Below, piece after piece: positions 9,201-20,000 of a stretch of DNA of 64,000 nucleotides. Origin of the DNA: Bdellovibrio bacteriovorus str. Tiberius (GTDB taxonomy: Bacteria > Bdellovibrionota > Bdellovibrionia > Bdellovibrionales > Bdellovibrionaceae); contig NC_019567.1 in NCBI RefSeq assembly GCF_000317895.1, positions 1,488,001 to 1,552,000 of the forward strand, read 5' to 3'. Position 1 is the first letter of the stretch. Every line of letters starts with the position of its first letter. The position numbers were made by a program, and so were the translations under genes. The notes under the pieces were generated by a model that searched no databases, was not told the origin of the DNA, and saw only the letters and a list, made by a program, of their open reading frames with translations.

Positions 9201-9356
9201 AGTCGGGCGGTTGCTGTAAAGGCCTTCCAGGAAATCTGAATTGAAGATCTGACCTTTCGGAGCTTGAGCCGACGGGCTGCAGGCCGTGAACAACAAAGCT
9301 GAAATCAGCAGGGATGAAAAAATTCTTGGTGTTGTCTTCGGTTTAAACGTTCTCAT
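6201..9356 (-). CDS. Subtilisin-like (S8) serine protease lipoprotein with PA domain
   Basis: 1051 residues. The lipobox LFTAC (Cys26) predicts an envelope-anchored protease. An inhibitor-I9-like propeptide is likely in residues ~55-145. The peptidase S8 core carries the full triad: Asp191 in VGVIDTGVDYTH, His262 in THGTHVAGT, Ser585 in GTSMASPHIAG, with oxyanion Asn364 in AAAGNSG. A protease-associated domain is inserted at ~405-520 (EVTDLKGELVYIG, KIQVAQENGAIGVVVANNA), as in Vpr/C5a-peptidase types. Beyond ~620 come Fn3-like and other beta-rich domains. Extracellular protein degradation is the family role; use in prey digestion is inference. Transcribed alone, with its own terminator. Confidence 0.93.
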   Translation of the reverse strand: MRTFKPKTTPRIFSSLLISALLFTACSPSAQAPKGQIFNSDFLEGLYSNRPTVEDPYIFIVKLSNPALLETAQRKDGKLVIDKKLLAAIQAEQEATVEELKKISADIKVLIRYKLVLNGFAVWAPANVYEKIKAVPNITLSEKAGSFARPSEDEINLKGLVGKNTSVKFIGSEAAYAQNIRGQGMRVGVIDTGVDYTHKMLGGEGTEEAYKAVNPNETHPSFPNKKVVGGIDIVGSEYNSGAPNPVKRIPVPDANPLDEATHGTHVAGTVAGVGDGVNTYDGVAPDADLYAIKVFGAKGSTSDEVVIAALEYAADPTGDLTFQKQLDVVNLSLGSGYGNPHIMYNHAIKNLVRGGTVVVAAAGNSGDLPYIVGAPSVSDDAISVANSIDNMNQNVLFPAAEFAVNGEALVVEAIEGAITKQLAEVTDLKGELVYIGTAAKPLDEATKARLQGKIAFIDRGEVNFSVKIQVAQENGAIGVVVANNAEGAPIVMGGDGKFDIPAIMIDLTSAKRIKAALAQGPVEANLKTTAQIEKPWMADTISPSSSRGPRSEDGIIKPEISAPGTNIISAARGAGDKGATMTGTSMASPHIAGVMALLKQKYSTLSPAELKSVLLAHGKVIHAADKKVYSVSRQGAGRVQVAESLNAKIVTVPSVISFGITDVEKQKTLAKEIVVKNISDETVTLTAQWTGSEALQITAATVTLAAGESKTVLVKGKINGSLMQNSTDELDGFLTFKAQDKTLAQLPALAVTRKISKISASPVVVHSSSKADSAGSLAEIVLKNDSVNPGEAYLFNLLGADGRKKSPKQDLVHNRNCDLQSAGYRVIESDKGRVLQVALKLYEGMTTWQRCEVNVQIDSNGDGLADQELAGLPASDLPGMTGDDFVSLLLDGNQAREMRRQYETDFATDPSKAKEDYSGAVLDIRGMGVFDNSTLAIIEADISLLSFAETGEISLKVSTTHGDNGAIEYDDYLGEHSSQWEKVSVNTNAQAYTQIPEVIELDAQSSTTVNLIKGYGAGDLILYAPQNRSVRDVLLEDNQSQLIPATFSDEN

Positions 9357-9640
9357 TTAGCGCCCTTTGCTCTCAAGTTGCATTTCAGTGCCATAGCGAC
9401 ACCGAAAAACGGGTTTTGGAATTCCAGTGGGGAATATTCCAAGATCCGTGCCGGGAAAAATGCCACCAGTTTCGGCATTTTTTCTAGTGCTTCGGAGGGC
9501 TTAGAGCAAGCATATTGTGGGGATTTGGGGACTATTTGTAGACGCGCAGATTCCAGCACTGACCGCGAAATGCGTGCAGAATCTGGTTGGCTCTGGGGCT
9601 CTTCTTAAAGTAGCGTGAATGGATTAAATAGGATTTATCT

Positions 9641-10330
9641 GTGGAAACGTTGTCGGTTCATTCGTTCTTTCATTTGGTGGCTTTGTCTTTTCTGGCGCTT
9701 TTTCCGCCGGTGAATCCCGTTGGCAGTTCGTTGGTAGTCGGGCCCTTTTTTATGGGGCATTCCGCAGAGGTTCGCCGCAAGGCCGCTTTGTCCATTGCGA
9801 CCTTTTGTCTGGGCCTTTGTTTTGTTGTTGCGATCTTTGGGGTTTACTTCTTCCGTTTGTTTGGAATTTCGACGGCGGTGGTGCAGCTGGCGGGGGGATT
9901 TATTATCGCCCGGATGGCCCTGCAAATTCTGTCGAAGTCTGATGAAGAAAGCGACCCTGAAAAAGCTGTGAAGCCTTCTGATCCGGCTCAGTCTTCGTTA
10001 ATGAGACATTTGTTCTATCCACTGGCTTTTCCTACGACCATGGGTGGGGGGACGATCTCGGTTTTGCTGGCATTAAGTGCCAACAGTTATCATCCCGATG
10101 CCGAGATTCATTTGTTTCAGGTCGTGGCCGTTCTGGTGGCCAGTGTGCTGATGTGTGCGCTGGTTTTTGTTTGCTACTATTCGGCGCCGACGCTACTTGC
10201 AAGACTCAGTCCCCAGGCGATGCAGGTTTGTAATAAACTGGTGGGTTTTCTCACGTTCTGCGTTGGCTTGCAGATCATAGTCAACGGCGTGATCAGCCTG
10301 ATAAATATTTACCCTTCGTTGAAACCATAA
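9641..10330 (+). CDS. MarC-family integral membrane protein
   Basis: 229 residues with six predicted membrane helices. Family features are the N-terminal LFPPVNPVGSSLVVGPFF and the central PLAFPTTMGGGTISVLLALS, matching the MarC/UPF0056 signature (PxNPxG, PLAxPxxxGPG). Function of the family is unresolved; the old link to antibiotic resistance is not supported, so none is claimed. The start is GTG at 9641 after TAGGAT. A second, more divergent MarC-type gene lies at 26667. Confidence 0.88.
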   Translation: METLSVHSFFHLVALSFLALFPPVNPVGSSLVVGPFFMGHSAEVRRKAALSIATFCLGLCFVVAIFGVYFFRLFGISTAVVQLAGGFIIARMALQILSKSDEESDPEKAVKPSDPAQSSLMRHLFYPLAFPTTMGGGTISVLLALSANSYHPDAEIHLFQVVAVLVASVLMCALVFVCYYSAPTLLARLSPQAMQVCNKLVGFLTFCVGLQIIVNGVISLINIYPSLKP

Positions 10331-10358
10331 AAGTCCTGAAAACAACCTTCGGTTTGCG

Positions 10359-10391
10359 GTCGAGAAATGGATGGGATCCATCGTCCTCGAC
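10359..10391. other. Two-part hairpin before the beta-barrel gene
   Basis: GTCGAG (10359-10364) pairs with CTCGAC (10386-10391), enclosing ATGGAT (10367-10372) paired with ATCCAT (10376-10381). No T run follows, so it is not a standard terminator. It could be a leader structure of the downstream gene or an end to the marC transcript. Confidence 0.4.
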
Positions 10392-10440
10392 TTGAGCAAA
10401 TTGCTTCGTCATACTTACTATGGAACTTCATGAGGTGATT

Positions 10441-11112
10441 ATGATGAAGTTCCCCGTTGTCGTTGGATTGTTTTCTTTAATCCTGACTGCCACTGCATCG
10501 GCAGTGGAAATTCCGGTTCAGGCAAGGCTCTTTGCCGGGATGACTCCGGTAGCTCCCGGGCCTCTTAACGACAATCTTGTTACCCAGAATATGAAAAAAA
10601 TTGAAGGTGTCACTCAGTTGGGAGTGGAGATTACGTATCCAGTTATGAAGTATTTGGATGTCGGGGCACGGTATGCCAAAAAACTGGCAGACAGTGAAGA
10701 AAATCCGGCAGATCCCAACACCGATTACACTGCCAAACTTGATCAGGATGCATTCCTGCTGATGGCGCGCGTGCCATTTGTTCGTACCGACATCTATCGT
10801 ATTGACGGATTTGCCGGGGTGGGCGGAACGAATACCAAAGTCACCATGAAGTCTGCTGCACAAAACGGCGATTACTCCAAAAGTGTGGGTGACAACTGGT
10901 ACGCTTCACCTTACGCGGCCGCCGGGATTTCTTTGGCTTTGGGTTACAAGCGTTTTTATTTCGTATTCGAAGGTGGAATCGAACACAACAAAATCGAAGA
11001 TCTGAAACGTTCCGGTACAGTCAGCAGCAGCGTGGATTCGCTGGATCTTTCAGGTTCCTACTTCACAGTGGGACTCATGTTTGACGGGATTCCCGGCACG
11101 GTCGGGAAATAG
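10441..11112 (+). CDS. Outer-membrane beta-barrel protein
   Basis: 223 residues. A Sec signal (FPVVVGLFSLILTATASA) is followed by amphipathic beta-strands alternating with short turns, for example QLGVEITYPVMKYLDVGARYAKKL and a final strand YFTVGLMFDG. This fits an OmpA-like or OMP_b-brl barrel of eight strands. The ATG at 10441 (or 10444) follows GAGG at proper spacing; the upstream ATG at 10420 overlaps that ribosome site. Specific role unknown. Confidence 0.75.
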   Translation: MMKFPVVVGLFSLILTATASAVEIPVQARLFAGMTPVAPGPLNDNLVTQNMKKIEGVTQLGVEITYPVMKYLDVGARYAKKLADSEENPADPNTDYTAKLDQDAFLLMARVPFVRTDIYRIDGFAGVGGTNTKVTMKSAAQNGDYSKSVGDNWYASPYAAAGISLALGYKRFYFVFEGGIEHNKIEDLKRSGTVSSSVDSLDLSGSYFTVGLMFDGIPGTVGK

Positions 11113-11125
11113 ATTCTGAAAAAAC

Positions 11126-11156
11126 AAAAGGCCGGGGAAACCCGGCCTTTTTTATT
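11126..11156 (+). terminator. Bidirectional intrinsic terminator
   Basis: GGCCGGG (11130-11136), loop GAAA, CCCGGCC (11141-11147), then seven T. The A-rich left side makes it usable for the convergent minus-strand gene ending at 11155. Confidence 0.9.
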
Positions 11157-13980
11157 AGAAGAATGTCAAATTTGTTCCAAGGAAGAATTCCCCTTCGCCT
11201 TCAGCCGGGTCGACCTTCTGAATGTAACGAAGTCCGAAATCGATCGGCAGCAAACGGAAGACCACGGTCTGCGCAATCAGCTCGGCCCCGTAACTGTTCA
11301 GGTTCGCATCCACGGAAGACAGCATAACTTTGGTGTGATCCAAGTACAGATTTCCATACACGCGTTTGAAATAGATCCATGCGCCCAGGTTGTAATCGGG
11401 GTAAGACAGCGGGAACAGATATTCAAAACTGCCTTTCACAAATCTATCCGCCGGAACATAGTCAAAACCGCGGGAATAGATGTATCCCACGGGATTGAAC
11501 GCGGGTGTCGGGAAGATATAGTTGCCGGTTCCTTCACGGTTTTCCTGACCGTTTCCAGTCAGGCGAATGCCGTTGTTTTCCATAAAGCCTGGCAGATAGA
11601 AACGGAGCTGACCGTAGGTGCGATAAGACCCCGGAGCTTCCTCGTCAGACACGCCACTGGCATCTTCATAGAACGCCTGAATGTCCATACCCAACGGCGG
11701 CAGCAAGGCACGCGCTTGCGCCTGTTTGGTATAGGCAAACAACACGCCCACTTGCTGATCCACGTAGGTCGAGGCTTGTGAACCTGGCACGGACACTTTG
11801 TCCAGGCGATAGCTTTCGGTTTTCAGGATCTTTGCGGAATAATCCAACTGCAGGTAACCGCTGTAGGTTTTGTTTTTAAATGCATAGGGCAGGGCCACAC
11901 CCAAACCGTAAGAGCCTTCACGCCAGGTCAGTTCCTGCGTGTTGCCGTTGACATCCGCGGCACGATTGCGGATGTCACCCAGGATGCTGAACACCGGCCA
12001 GTAGCGCTTAAAGTCGATTTTTACGGAAGTAAACGGAGTGTTTTCCTCGCCATCAGATCCGATGGTGATCATCGAACCAAAATCATGCAGATAGTTGTCC
12101 GTCATCAGCGTCAAAGACATCCCGCGGCCGCCAAAGAAGCTCCAGGAATGCGGTGTGAACCCACGGGTGTCAAACATGCCATAGTCGGTTTCAGAGTACT
12201 TGTCGGCATTGGCAGTGTAGAATGACTGCTGATCATTCAAAGACACTTGCGGGAACTTGTTGTAATTATCGCTTGGGTTTTCACCCAGATAGTTAAAGTC
12301 GACAAGATCGGTGGCAGGAAGCACTTTGCAGGAATTCAAAGGCGCTTTTTGAGTTCTTGCACCATAAGGCGTTTCTTCAGAATACAGGAAGCTTTCGCCA
12401 TCAAAGGTCGGTGCGTAAGATGAAATTCTGCTGTGCGTGCACTGGGTGAACTGCGTGTTGGCCAAATTCAGGTGAATGATTTCGTTGGCACCCTTGTATT
12501 GGGCTTCAAACAAGGCGGCTTTTCCGTCGCTTTGAAGTCCAAACATGTTGTTGCGTGAAAACGGCAGCAGCACTTTGTATTCGGCAGAACCAAAGCGCGC
12601 CTGAATCAGGGACTTGTGCCCGGTGTTGTTGGAAGCAATCGCAATGATTTCATCCTGATTGATGGCCACAGCTTCCAGCAGATCCAGGCCTTGCAGCGAC
12701 AGGGTGCGAAGGGTTTTTCCTTCCAAACTGATTTCATTGATATTCCAGACCATTTTGTCTGTGTATTCCGCTGCCAGAATGGTTTTGCCATTCAGGCTGA
12801 ATTTCGGATTGTACAAACGCTGAGGTCCGGTGATGTAAGACTGGGATCCATTATCCAAATCCACCAGTACCAGACTTGCCGCCCCTTGATAGCCGTAACG
12901 GGGATGAGGCACATAGTCCGTGTAAACTGCGTGGTTTGCAGAGAAATCAATACGACTCAGGTCCTCTGAATACGGAACATCGGTGATTTTTTTATCGCCT
13001 TCCGCTGTGGCCTTGTAGATCGCCGGGATGGTGTTCATGTCAAATTTAACAAAATACAGATTCTTGCCAGTCACCTTCGGATTGAAAGTCACCGCATAGT
13101 CTGTTTTTGGCAAATCAGGGAAGGCATCTTTTTTCCACGTTTCACGCAGTTCGCTGAAAGTTTCATAGTAGAAAGTTTTAAACTCTGTGCCGGTCAGTTC
13201 TTTGAACGCAGATTCCAGACGGAACGGGTGAGGCCCATGAGTGATCTTGTCGGTCAGCTTTTCCCAGAAATCATCACCATATTTTTGATAGGCGCGGGAA
13301 ATCAGCACATAACCATAAACGTACTGGTTCACCAGGACGTCGCGGTAAGTGCCGTTCACGAATTGATCGTAAGTCGGAGTTTCTCCGCCCAGCAAAATAC
13401 CCTTCAGGCGAGTCAGGAAACGCGGTGAACGGCCGCGGCCGGCATCCGTGTATTTGGTTTCAGCGTAAACCGCATCCCCTTCTGCCATCCACGGTTTTTT
13501 CGAAAGGGCGTCGGCCAGATTCAGGCCCAGGTCCCCGAAAAGGTAATCAAAATAGCGAACGGTGTTTTTGTTGAAATCATCCATTTGTTGCACGTGGCGG
13601 TATTCATGGATGGACAGGATCTGCAGCCATTCCAAAGAACCCACGATGGGGCTGTAGGCACCGGCATTAAACCATTCAGTGCGGCGCGGGGCACGGGCCA
13701 CAAAGCCATTGGGAAGGGCCACTTCGTTTCGGATGATCAGGGTGATTTTCTTGGGTTTGGTGATGCCATAGCTTAAACCCACCACCGAAGAATAGTGCTG
13801 AATCAGATTTGCCACATAGATTGCTTTAGGGCGGAACTCTTCCGGATAGATGACTTTTACAAACTCATTTTCAATGCTTTTCCAGTTGTGCGGGGGGCTT
13901 TGGGCGTTGTCCAGAACCTGCGCCATCGCAAATCCGGGGAGCATCAAAACACACGTCATCAGAGCCAAAAGAACCTTCAT
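11155..13980 (-). CDS. Secreted zinc-protease-like protein fused to a C-terminal beta-barrel
   Basis: 941 residues. Signal peptide MKVLLALMTCVLMLPGFAMA. HEYRH at 125-129 is an HExxH zinc motif, and MAEGDAVYAE about 38 residues later offers the third ligand (Glu167), the gluzincin arrangement. Residues ~300-620 hold repeats resembling a TolB/WD40-type beta-propeller. The last ~350 residues show alternating beta-strands ending in LGTNLTFF, an outer-membrane-barrel type of terminus. It could therefore be a surface-tethered protease that secretes or displays its own domain; this is inference. The ATG at 13980 has GAGGTGA upstream; the longer frame to 14031 does not. Confidence 0.75.
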   Translation of the reverse strand: MKVLLALMTCVLMLPGFAMAQVLDNAQSPPHNWKSIENEFVKVIYPEEFRPKAIYVANLIQHYSSVVGLSYGITKPKKITLIIRNEVALPNGFVARAPRRTEWFNAGAYSPIVGSLEWLQILSIHEYRHVQQMDDFNKNTVRYFDYLFGDLGLNLADALSKKPWMAEGDAVYAETKYTDAGRGRSPRFLTRLKGILLGGETPTYDQFVNGTYRDVLVNQYVYGYVLISRAYQKYGDDFWEKLTDKITHGPHPFRLESAFKELTGTEFKTFYYETFSELRETWKKDAFPDLPKTDYAVTFNPKVTGKNLYFVKFDMNTIPAIYKATAEGDKKITDVPYSEDLSRIDFSANHAVYTDYVPHPRYGYQGAASLVLVDLDNGSQSYITGPQRLYNPKFSLNGKTILAAEYTDKMVWNINEISLEGKTLRTLSLQGLDLLEAVAINQDEIIAIASNNTGHKSLIQARFGSAEYKVLLPFSRNNMFGLQSDGKAALFEAQYKGANEIIHLNLANTQFTQCTHSRISSYAPTFDGESFLYSEETPYGARTQKAPLNSCKVLPATDLVDFNYLGENPSDNYNKFPQVSLNDQQSFYTANADKYSETDYGMFDTRGFTPHSWSFFGGRGMSLTLMTDNYLHDFGSMITIGSDGEENTPFTSVKIDFKRYWPVFSILGDIRNRAADVNGNTQELTWREGSYGLGVALPYAFKNKTYSGYLQLDYSAKILKTESYRLDKVSVPGSQASTYVDQQVGVLFAYTKQAQARALLPPLGMDIQAFYEDASGVSDEEAPGSYRTYGQLRFYLPGFMENNGIRLTGNGQENREGTGNYIFPTPAFNPVGYIYSRGFDYVPADRFVKGSFEYLFPLSYPDYNLGAWIYFKRVYGNLYLDHTKVMLSSVDANLNSYGAELIAQTVVFRLLPIDFGLRYIQKVDPAEGEGEFFLGTNLTFF

Positions 13981-13993
13981 ACAGTCACCTCTT

Positions 13994-14016
13994 AATCCCC
14001 CTGTTTTATGGGGGAG
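13994..14016. other. Hairpin in the leader of the protease-barrel gene
   Basis: CCCCC (13997-14001) and GGGGG (14010-14014) with an 8-nt loop. No clear T run on either strand. It lies between the giant lipoprotein stop and the start of the protease gene, and may be a weak terminator or a leader hairpin. Confidence 0.3.
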
Positions 14017-14069
14017 AAAGGGCTTAAGCAAGAAGGTGTTTATTGATGCGCAAGGTCGTTTAGCTGAGA

Positions 14070-17000
14070 CTAATTCGGGAATGGGCCCATGGACACCGGC
14101 GCCAGGCGGAATGGCTTTCTGTTCGTTCCAAGCTCGCTATTGGTGTCGATACCAGAGCAGTACCAGTTGGTTCCCACTTTACCGCAGATCCCATAAGAGC
14201 CTCGAACTTCCAGGTCAGTGACCGTTCCAAAAGCGTTGAGACTGGTAAGTGCGGTGGGTGAATAGTGATATTCATTTGTCTGATAGTCGTTCAGGCCGTG
14301 TTGGTCATAGCGGTTGAAGCCCCAGCAATAGGCGGCTCCATTGTTAATGGCACAGTGGTTTGTATAACCGCTGACCAGTCTTGTTACGTTGGTGAAGCTT
14401 CCAATATCAATCGGAGTTTTAGCGCTGGTCGTTGTTCCATTTCCGGTAGTTTGCCCCCAGCATTTTATGGAGGTTGTGCCAATACGGGCGCAGGTTCCGT
14501 AACTGGAAGCCTGCAGTTCATCAACATTCGTCAAACCGGCAACTTGATGCAGACCAGGTCGGTCCGTATTGTCGCCCATGCCCAGCTGTCCTTGAGAGTT
14601 GTATCCCGTACACCAAACAGTTTTGTCAGCCTTTAGAACGCAGCCATGATGGCGACCCATGGTGACAGATACGTTGTTCGTCCCCGCAGAGGTGATCTCT
14701 ACGGGCGCGTAATAGAAGTCCGCGGCAAGATCAAAGTAAGGAATTATATCCACTTGGCCCCAGCAGTAAAGTTTTCCACCAGCGACGGCGCAGACGGTGC
14801 TTCCCATGCTCATCGCGAGTTCAGTGACCCCGGAAGACAAGCCGGCTGGTACATTGGGATTTCCAGATGTGGATCCAGAAGCACGGATATAGTTGCGTCC
14901 CCAACATTGAACACCGCCGGAAACGATGGCGCAGGAACCTACGCTGGTGGTCACAATTTTAGTGGCACCGGAAGTCAGATTTTTTACCTGAGTTGGCGCT
15001 TGATAAATACGGTCGGTTAGCAGATTTCCAGTTTTGTTATAGTAGCTGTCCCCCAGACACTTGACGGCACCACTGAAGATCCCGCATGCATGCTCTGTGA
15101 AAAGGGAAATGGAGCTTGCGCCGCTGAATTTTGGACTGAGAACATGAGCATTGGACTGCAAAGTCTGGGTGTCGCCATGCTGACCGAAACCAGAGAAGCC
15201 TGTGCAATAAACCTGTCCGCTGCGCACGAAGCAAGTGTGCGCACCCGTGGAGCCCGCGACCGCGGTGACTCCGCCAGCACCACCTACAACAGGCGTCAAA
15301 GGTATGACAGAAGTTCCGGTCGGCTGGTTGATGCCGGCTTCACCAAAGTAGTTTCTGCCTCTGCAGTGTAGATCGCCCGCGATAGCAGCACAGAACTGAA
15401 TGCCATAGTAAATATCGGTGGATCCGGCCAGTTCCGCCATGAGCAGCGGTGAGGTGACGTCGGCAGTGGTATTACTGACCAGTTGATTGTCTGAGTTGTT
15501 ACCCCAGCAATAAACCTGATTGGAACTGTTTTTGGCGCAAGTGCCATAATAACCCGCCCAAACATCAGTAACTGTTCCCAGTCCGGCAATGGCAGTTGGA
15601 GTACTAACCACAGCAATAGAACCGACACCCACTTCACCGTTGGAGTTTTGACCCCAGCAGTAAAGGGCGCCTGCCTTGATCGCACAGGCATGGAACTGAC
15701 CATTTACGATTTTTGTGACGCCGGTGTTCAGACTTGGTATTGCCACCGGCACCATCGTCGCTGAGGCCGTTGCAGGATCACCAAGAATGCCGCCTTCTTT
15801 TATACCCCAGCAATAAACCGCGCCATTTTGGATGGCGCATGAATTGCCCCAGCCCACGCTGACCTGGGTGACACCGGAACTCATTCCCGTGACCAAAGTA
15901 GGCAACAAACGAGTGGATAGAGAGTTTGTCCCGGTGAATCCGCCACCAGGATAGGTGCCGTGATTGCCCTGACCCCAGCAGTACAGAGCGCCGGTGTTTA
16001 GCGCCGCACAAACGTTGTTATAGTGAGAGGCAATGGACACAGCTGGGGCCGGCAGGGAAACCTGAAGGGGTGAGGAACTTGGGTAGTAATTTCCTTGTCC
16101 CAGTGCACCCGCGCCGTTGTGGCCCCAGCAATAGACATTTCCATTGCTTGTAACGGCGCAGGTATGATTGTCACCGATCACAACATCGGTGGCGTCTTTA
16201 CCTGCGGGACTGTCGTTGTCGTTGATATAAATATCTGCATTGGAGATATAAGATGTACCACCGGTGATGCCAGTGATTTTAATTGGAATGCGTTTATACA
16301 GCTCGTCCGCCGCATTGTTGATGGTGGTCAGACTTCCAAAGGTGATGGACGTCGATCCCGACGGAACCGAAGCTGTACCGGAAGTCACAGCCATCGTATA
16401 ATCAGTCCCCGAAGTCGCACAATCTACACCCGCGCAAGTGTCACGAGTCCAGTTGATTGCCACAGCACCTTTGTCTGTTGGATGCGACAGGGTTGCCATC
16501 AAGCTGGTGGCTGCACCTTCCACAACATAAACATCCTGAATGGTCACCAGCGGTGGAGCTTCGTCATCAGTGATCGTCACAGTGTGAACGGTATTGGCCC
16601 CCAAAGAACCGCCCACTGGACCGCTCAACGTAATCTTAAATGTTTCATCATTTTCTTCCGTGCTGTTGTCCAGAATCGGAATTGAAATATTCACTGAAGT
16701 ACTGCCCGCAGCAATGGTCGCCGTGCCATTCACCGCGGTATAGTCATTGCCCATAGTTGCGGTTGGAGCCGAACCATTGGTATAAGCATAGCTGACGCTG
16801 ACGGCGATATCCACTGCCGTTGGAATGCTGACCGCCACGGTGTGGGTAGGGTCGTTGTACTCTGAAACAGAGGACGTGGTGTTCGTAAACTGAATCGCCG
16901 GAGAATTCTTCGTCCACGTCGCCGTCGTCGCAGCGGCATAAGTCTGCCAATTGCCCGCAGCATCTTTACCCACCACGCACACTTTGATACTGCCATTGGC

Positions 17001-20000
17001 AACGCCCGCGATATTGTCGGTGATATTGGTGGTGTGAACAACCTCAGAAGAAGAATAGCCCGAAGCCACCGTACAATCCGTGGAACCTGCAACACCCAGT
17101 TTGTATTTATATGCAACGACACCACTGCCATTAACGTCAATATTCAGAAGATATTTTGAACTTGAGCCCGTAGGCTGCCCGGAAAGGGTGGCCGTCGGAG
17201 GTGTATTGTCAAAGGTGATGGAAGCAGAACTTGCCATCGCACTGACGTTGCCCGCAGTATCTTTCACCCAGGCATACAGGGTTTTTGCCTCATTCACCGT
17301 TGTGACTGTGAATGTTGTCGGCAAGGTGGCCCCCGCCGTCCAGGTACAGGACGCCACGGTGGTGTTGTTTTCCATAATACAATAAGTTGTCGGTGAACCA
17401 CTGACCGTGGAAGTGATATTGAAGGTCGTGCTGTTCGTCGGTGTCGCATTGGTCACGGTGAAGGCCGTGATACTTGGAGCCGTCGTATCAATAACGATAT
17501 TTTTGTTCGTGCCCAATGATCCCGCCGCGGCAGTGCCAGGCAAAGTCAGGGTCGCATTGTTTGCCGCCGCATCGCGGATGGTGGCTGAACTGATCGTCAA
17601 CGAATTCGTGGCAGCATAGTTCAGGTCCGCCGCGGTGTCTGTGGCTACAACCGTATAGTTAAATACCAAAACCGTGGTGCCAGAACCCGAGGCATAGGAA
17701 GCCGAGCGGGCGGGGGTCGTATTCAAAGCAATCAGCGGGGTGCCCGTGACAGTCACGTTTTCACTGAAGGTCACACGCACGTCGATCACTTCACCCACAG
17801 TATAGGAACCATTGGTTTTATTGGAAGTCACATTCGTCACCGTAGGAACGGTCGTATCAACAACCAAGGCACTGGAACAAGCCGACGTGATCGAATTTCC
17901 GGCCGTGTCGGTGGAAATAACCTGATAGGTGTAAGTCGTGCCGTTCGCTCCGGTAAAGTTGGAAGTGGTGGCAGCACTGGTCGCAGCGTTTTCAGTGCCG
18001 GTATAAGTGTTACAAGCAGTGCCCGTATAGAAGCGCACTTTTTGTGAAGCCAGATCCGTACTGGTTGATTTCGTCCACTGAGCCACAAGGGATGTGGTAT
18101 TGGTCGGTGTTGTCTGCTGCCAAGCCAGGGAAGCCGCATTCACCGGGGCCGTGATATCGTAGGTCACTGTGGCATCGGTGGTGGATGAAGCGTTGTTCGT
18201 GTTTCCGGCAGGGTCACTGACTTTACCGGCTGTGATGGACGGGATCAATGTACCTGCAGTGGTCACCGCGGTGGCTTCCAGGGTCCAAGTGATATTGTCG
18301 GCTGTTGTCAGACTCCAGGTGATACCGGATGCCGTACCACCTTGGGTGATGTCGGCGGCAACAAAGGTGCTTGGATTGATGGCTTCCGTAAAGACCACGG
18401 TGAATTCAATTGGCAATGCATTTGTCGGGTCGGTTTGACCAGCGGCCTGATTGATCGTCAGGGACGGTTTTGTAGTTTCATAGGTGATCTGATTGTCGGT
18501 GCTGGTGCTGGCAGTGTTGTTATTGCCCGCCACATCCGTCAGTTTATTGGCGGTGATGGATGGAATCAGAGTGCCCGGACCCGTGATCGCCGTTGCTTTC
18601 AAAGACCAGGTGATATTGTCCGAGGTCGTCAAAGACCACGTAATACCAGTGGCAGATCCGGACTGAGTAATGTCGGCGACGGCAAAATTGTTAACGGCCT
18701 CGCTGGCTACGATCGTGAATTCCAGTGGCAGGGTGTTGGTTGGATCGGCCTGACCGGATTTTTGGTTGATGGTCAAGGTCGGCGCCACAAGATCCTGAGT
18801 CCAAGTGACACTTGTTGCTGATGTCAAAGCCTGCTCTACAGCGGCAGAGTTCTTACCGATCACGCAGACCTTGATATCTGTGTTACCCAAACCACTGACA
18901 GAATCAGTGATATTGGTTGCCACTGGCACGTCGGCAGAATAGCCCGTCGCGACCGCACAATTCGTGGAAGCAGACGTTCCGACTTTATAGCGATAGGTCT
19001 GAACATCTGCGCCCGCAACATCAATATTCAAAGTCGTTTGATTGGTTTTACCAGACGGCTGACCAGTGACGGTTGCAATCACCGCGGACGTGTTCACATT
19101 AAAGATAAAGTCGTTGTTAGTGGCATTTGTAAAGTTGCCGACAGCATCACGGGCAGAAACGCGGACCGTGTACTGAGTGCCATTTGCCAGCGTGCATCCG
19201 GTGAAGGTGTGGGACGTCGTCGCCACCGTTTGTTGCGCGCAGACGGAGGCCGAGGCATCGCTATTGCGAATTTCCACCAGATACTGGGTGCTGCCCGTGG
19301 CCGCCGCCCAATGAGCCGTGGCCGTGGATCCGTTGGTCAGCCATTCATCCTGAGTGGAATCAGTTCCACCAGTCACGCCGCCGATAACAAAGGCGTCAGG
19401 AGCAAGCGTATCGATAACGATATTTTTATTCGCAGCCAAGGATCCCGTCGTTCCCGGAGCGGGCAGAGTCAGAATCATATCGTTGCCGAAGCTGTCTTTC
19501 AGGGTGCTGCCATTTAAATTCAACGCATTGATGGACTCATAATCAAGATCAGAAGAATTGTCGCCCGCTTGAACGGTGTAGTTAAAGACCAACGTGTTGG
19601 TGCCGCTGCCACTGCCACTGACATAGGTCGCCACTTGATCAGTGGATCCGGTTTCAATCAATAATTCAGGATTTCCACCAGCCACAGTCACAGCTTCGGT
19701 GAACTGCACGGATACCGGAACAACCTGGCCTGCTTTATAGCTGCCGTTTGCCAATGACGAAGTCACTGAAAGCACGGTGCCTGGAAGATCTAGAGTGTAA
19801 GAAACTGTTCCGGCCGCGGCCAGAGCATTTCCAGCAACGTCGGTCAGGGTTGCTTTCGCCGTCAAGGTGCAGACCTCGGCATTTGCCGGAGCTGTAGATA
19901 CGGTCAAATTCACAACGGCCGAGGTTGCGGAAGCAGCAGAAACACCCGCCAAAGAAACCACGCCGCTGCCAGAGCAAGCGATGCCCCAGTTGCTTAAAGA

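Noticed and set aside
7557-9239. 560-residue plus-strand frame opposite the S8 protease
   Set aside because: It is the mirror of a gene with complete catalytic motifs; its translation is His/Arg/Phe-rich and low quality, without ribosome site or family motifs.
9357-9640. Two small frames (minus 9353-9559 and plus 9378-9608)
   Set aside because: They overlap each other and have no ribosome site or recognisable features; the 284-bp gap is treated as a promoter region.
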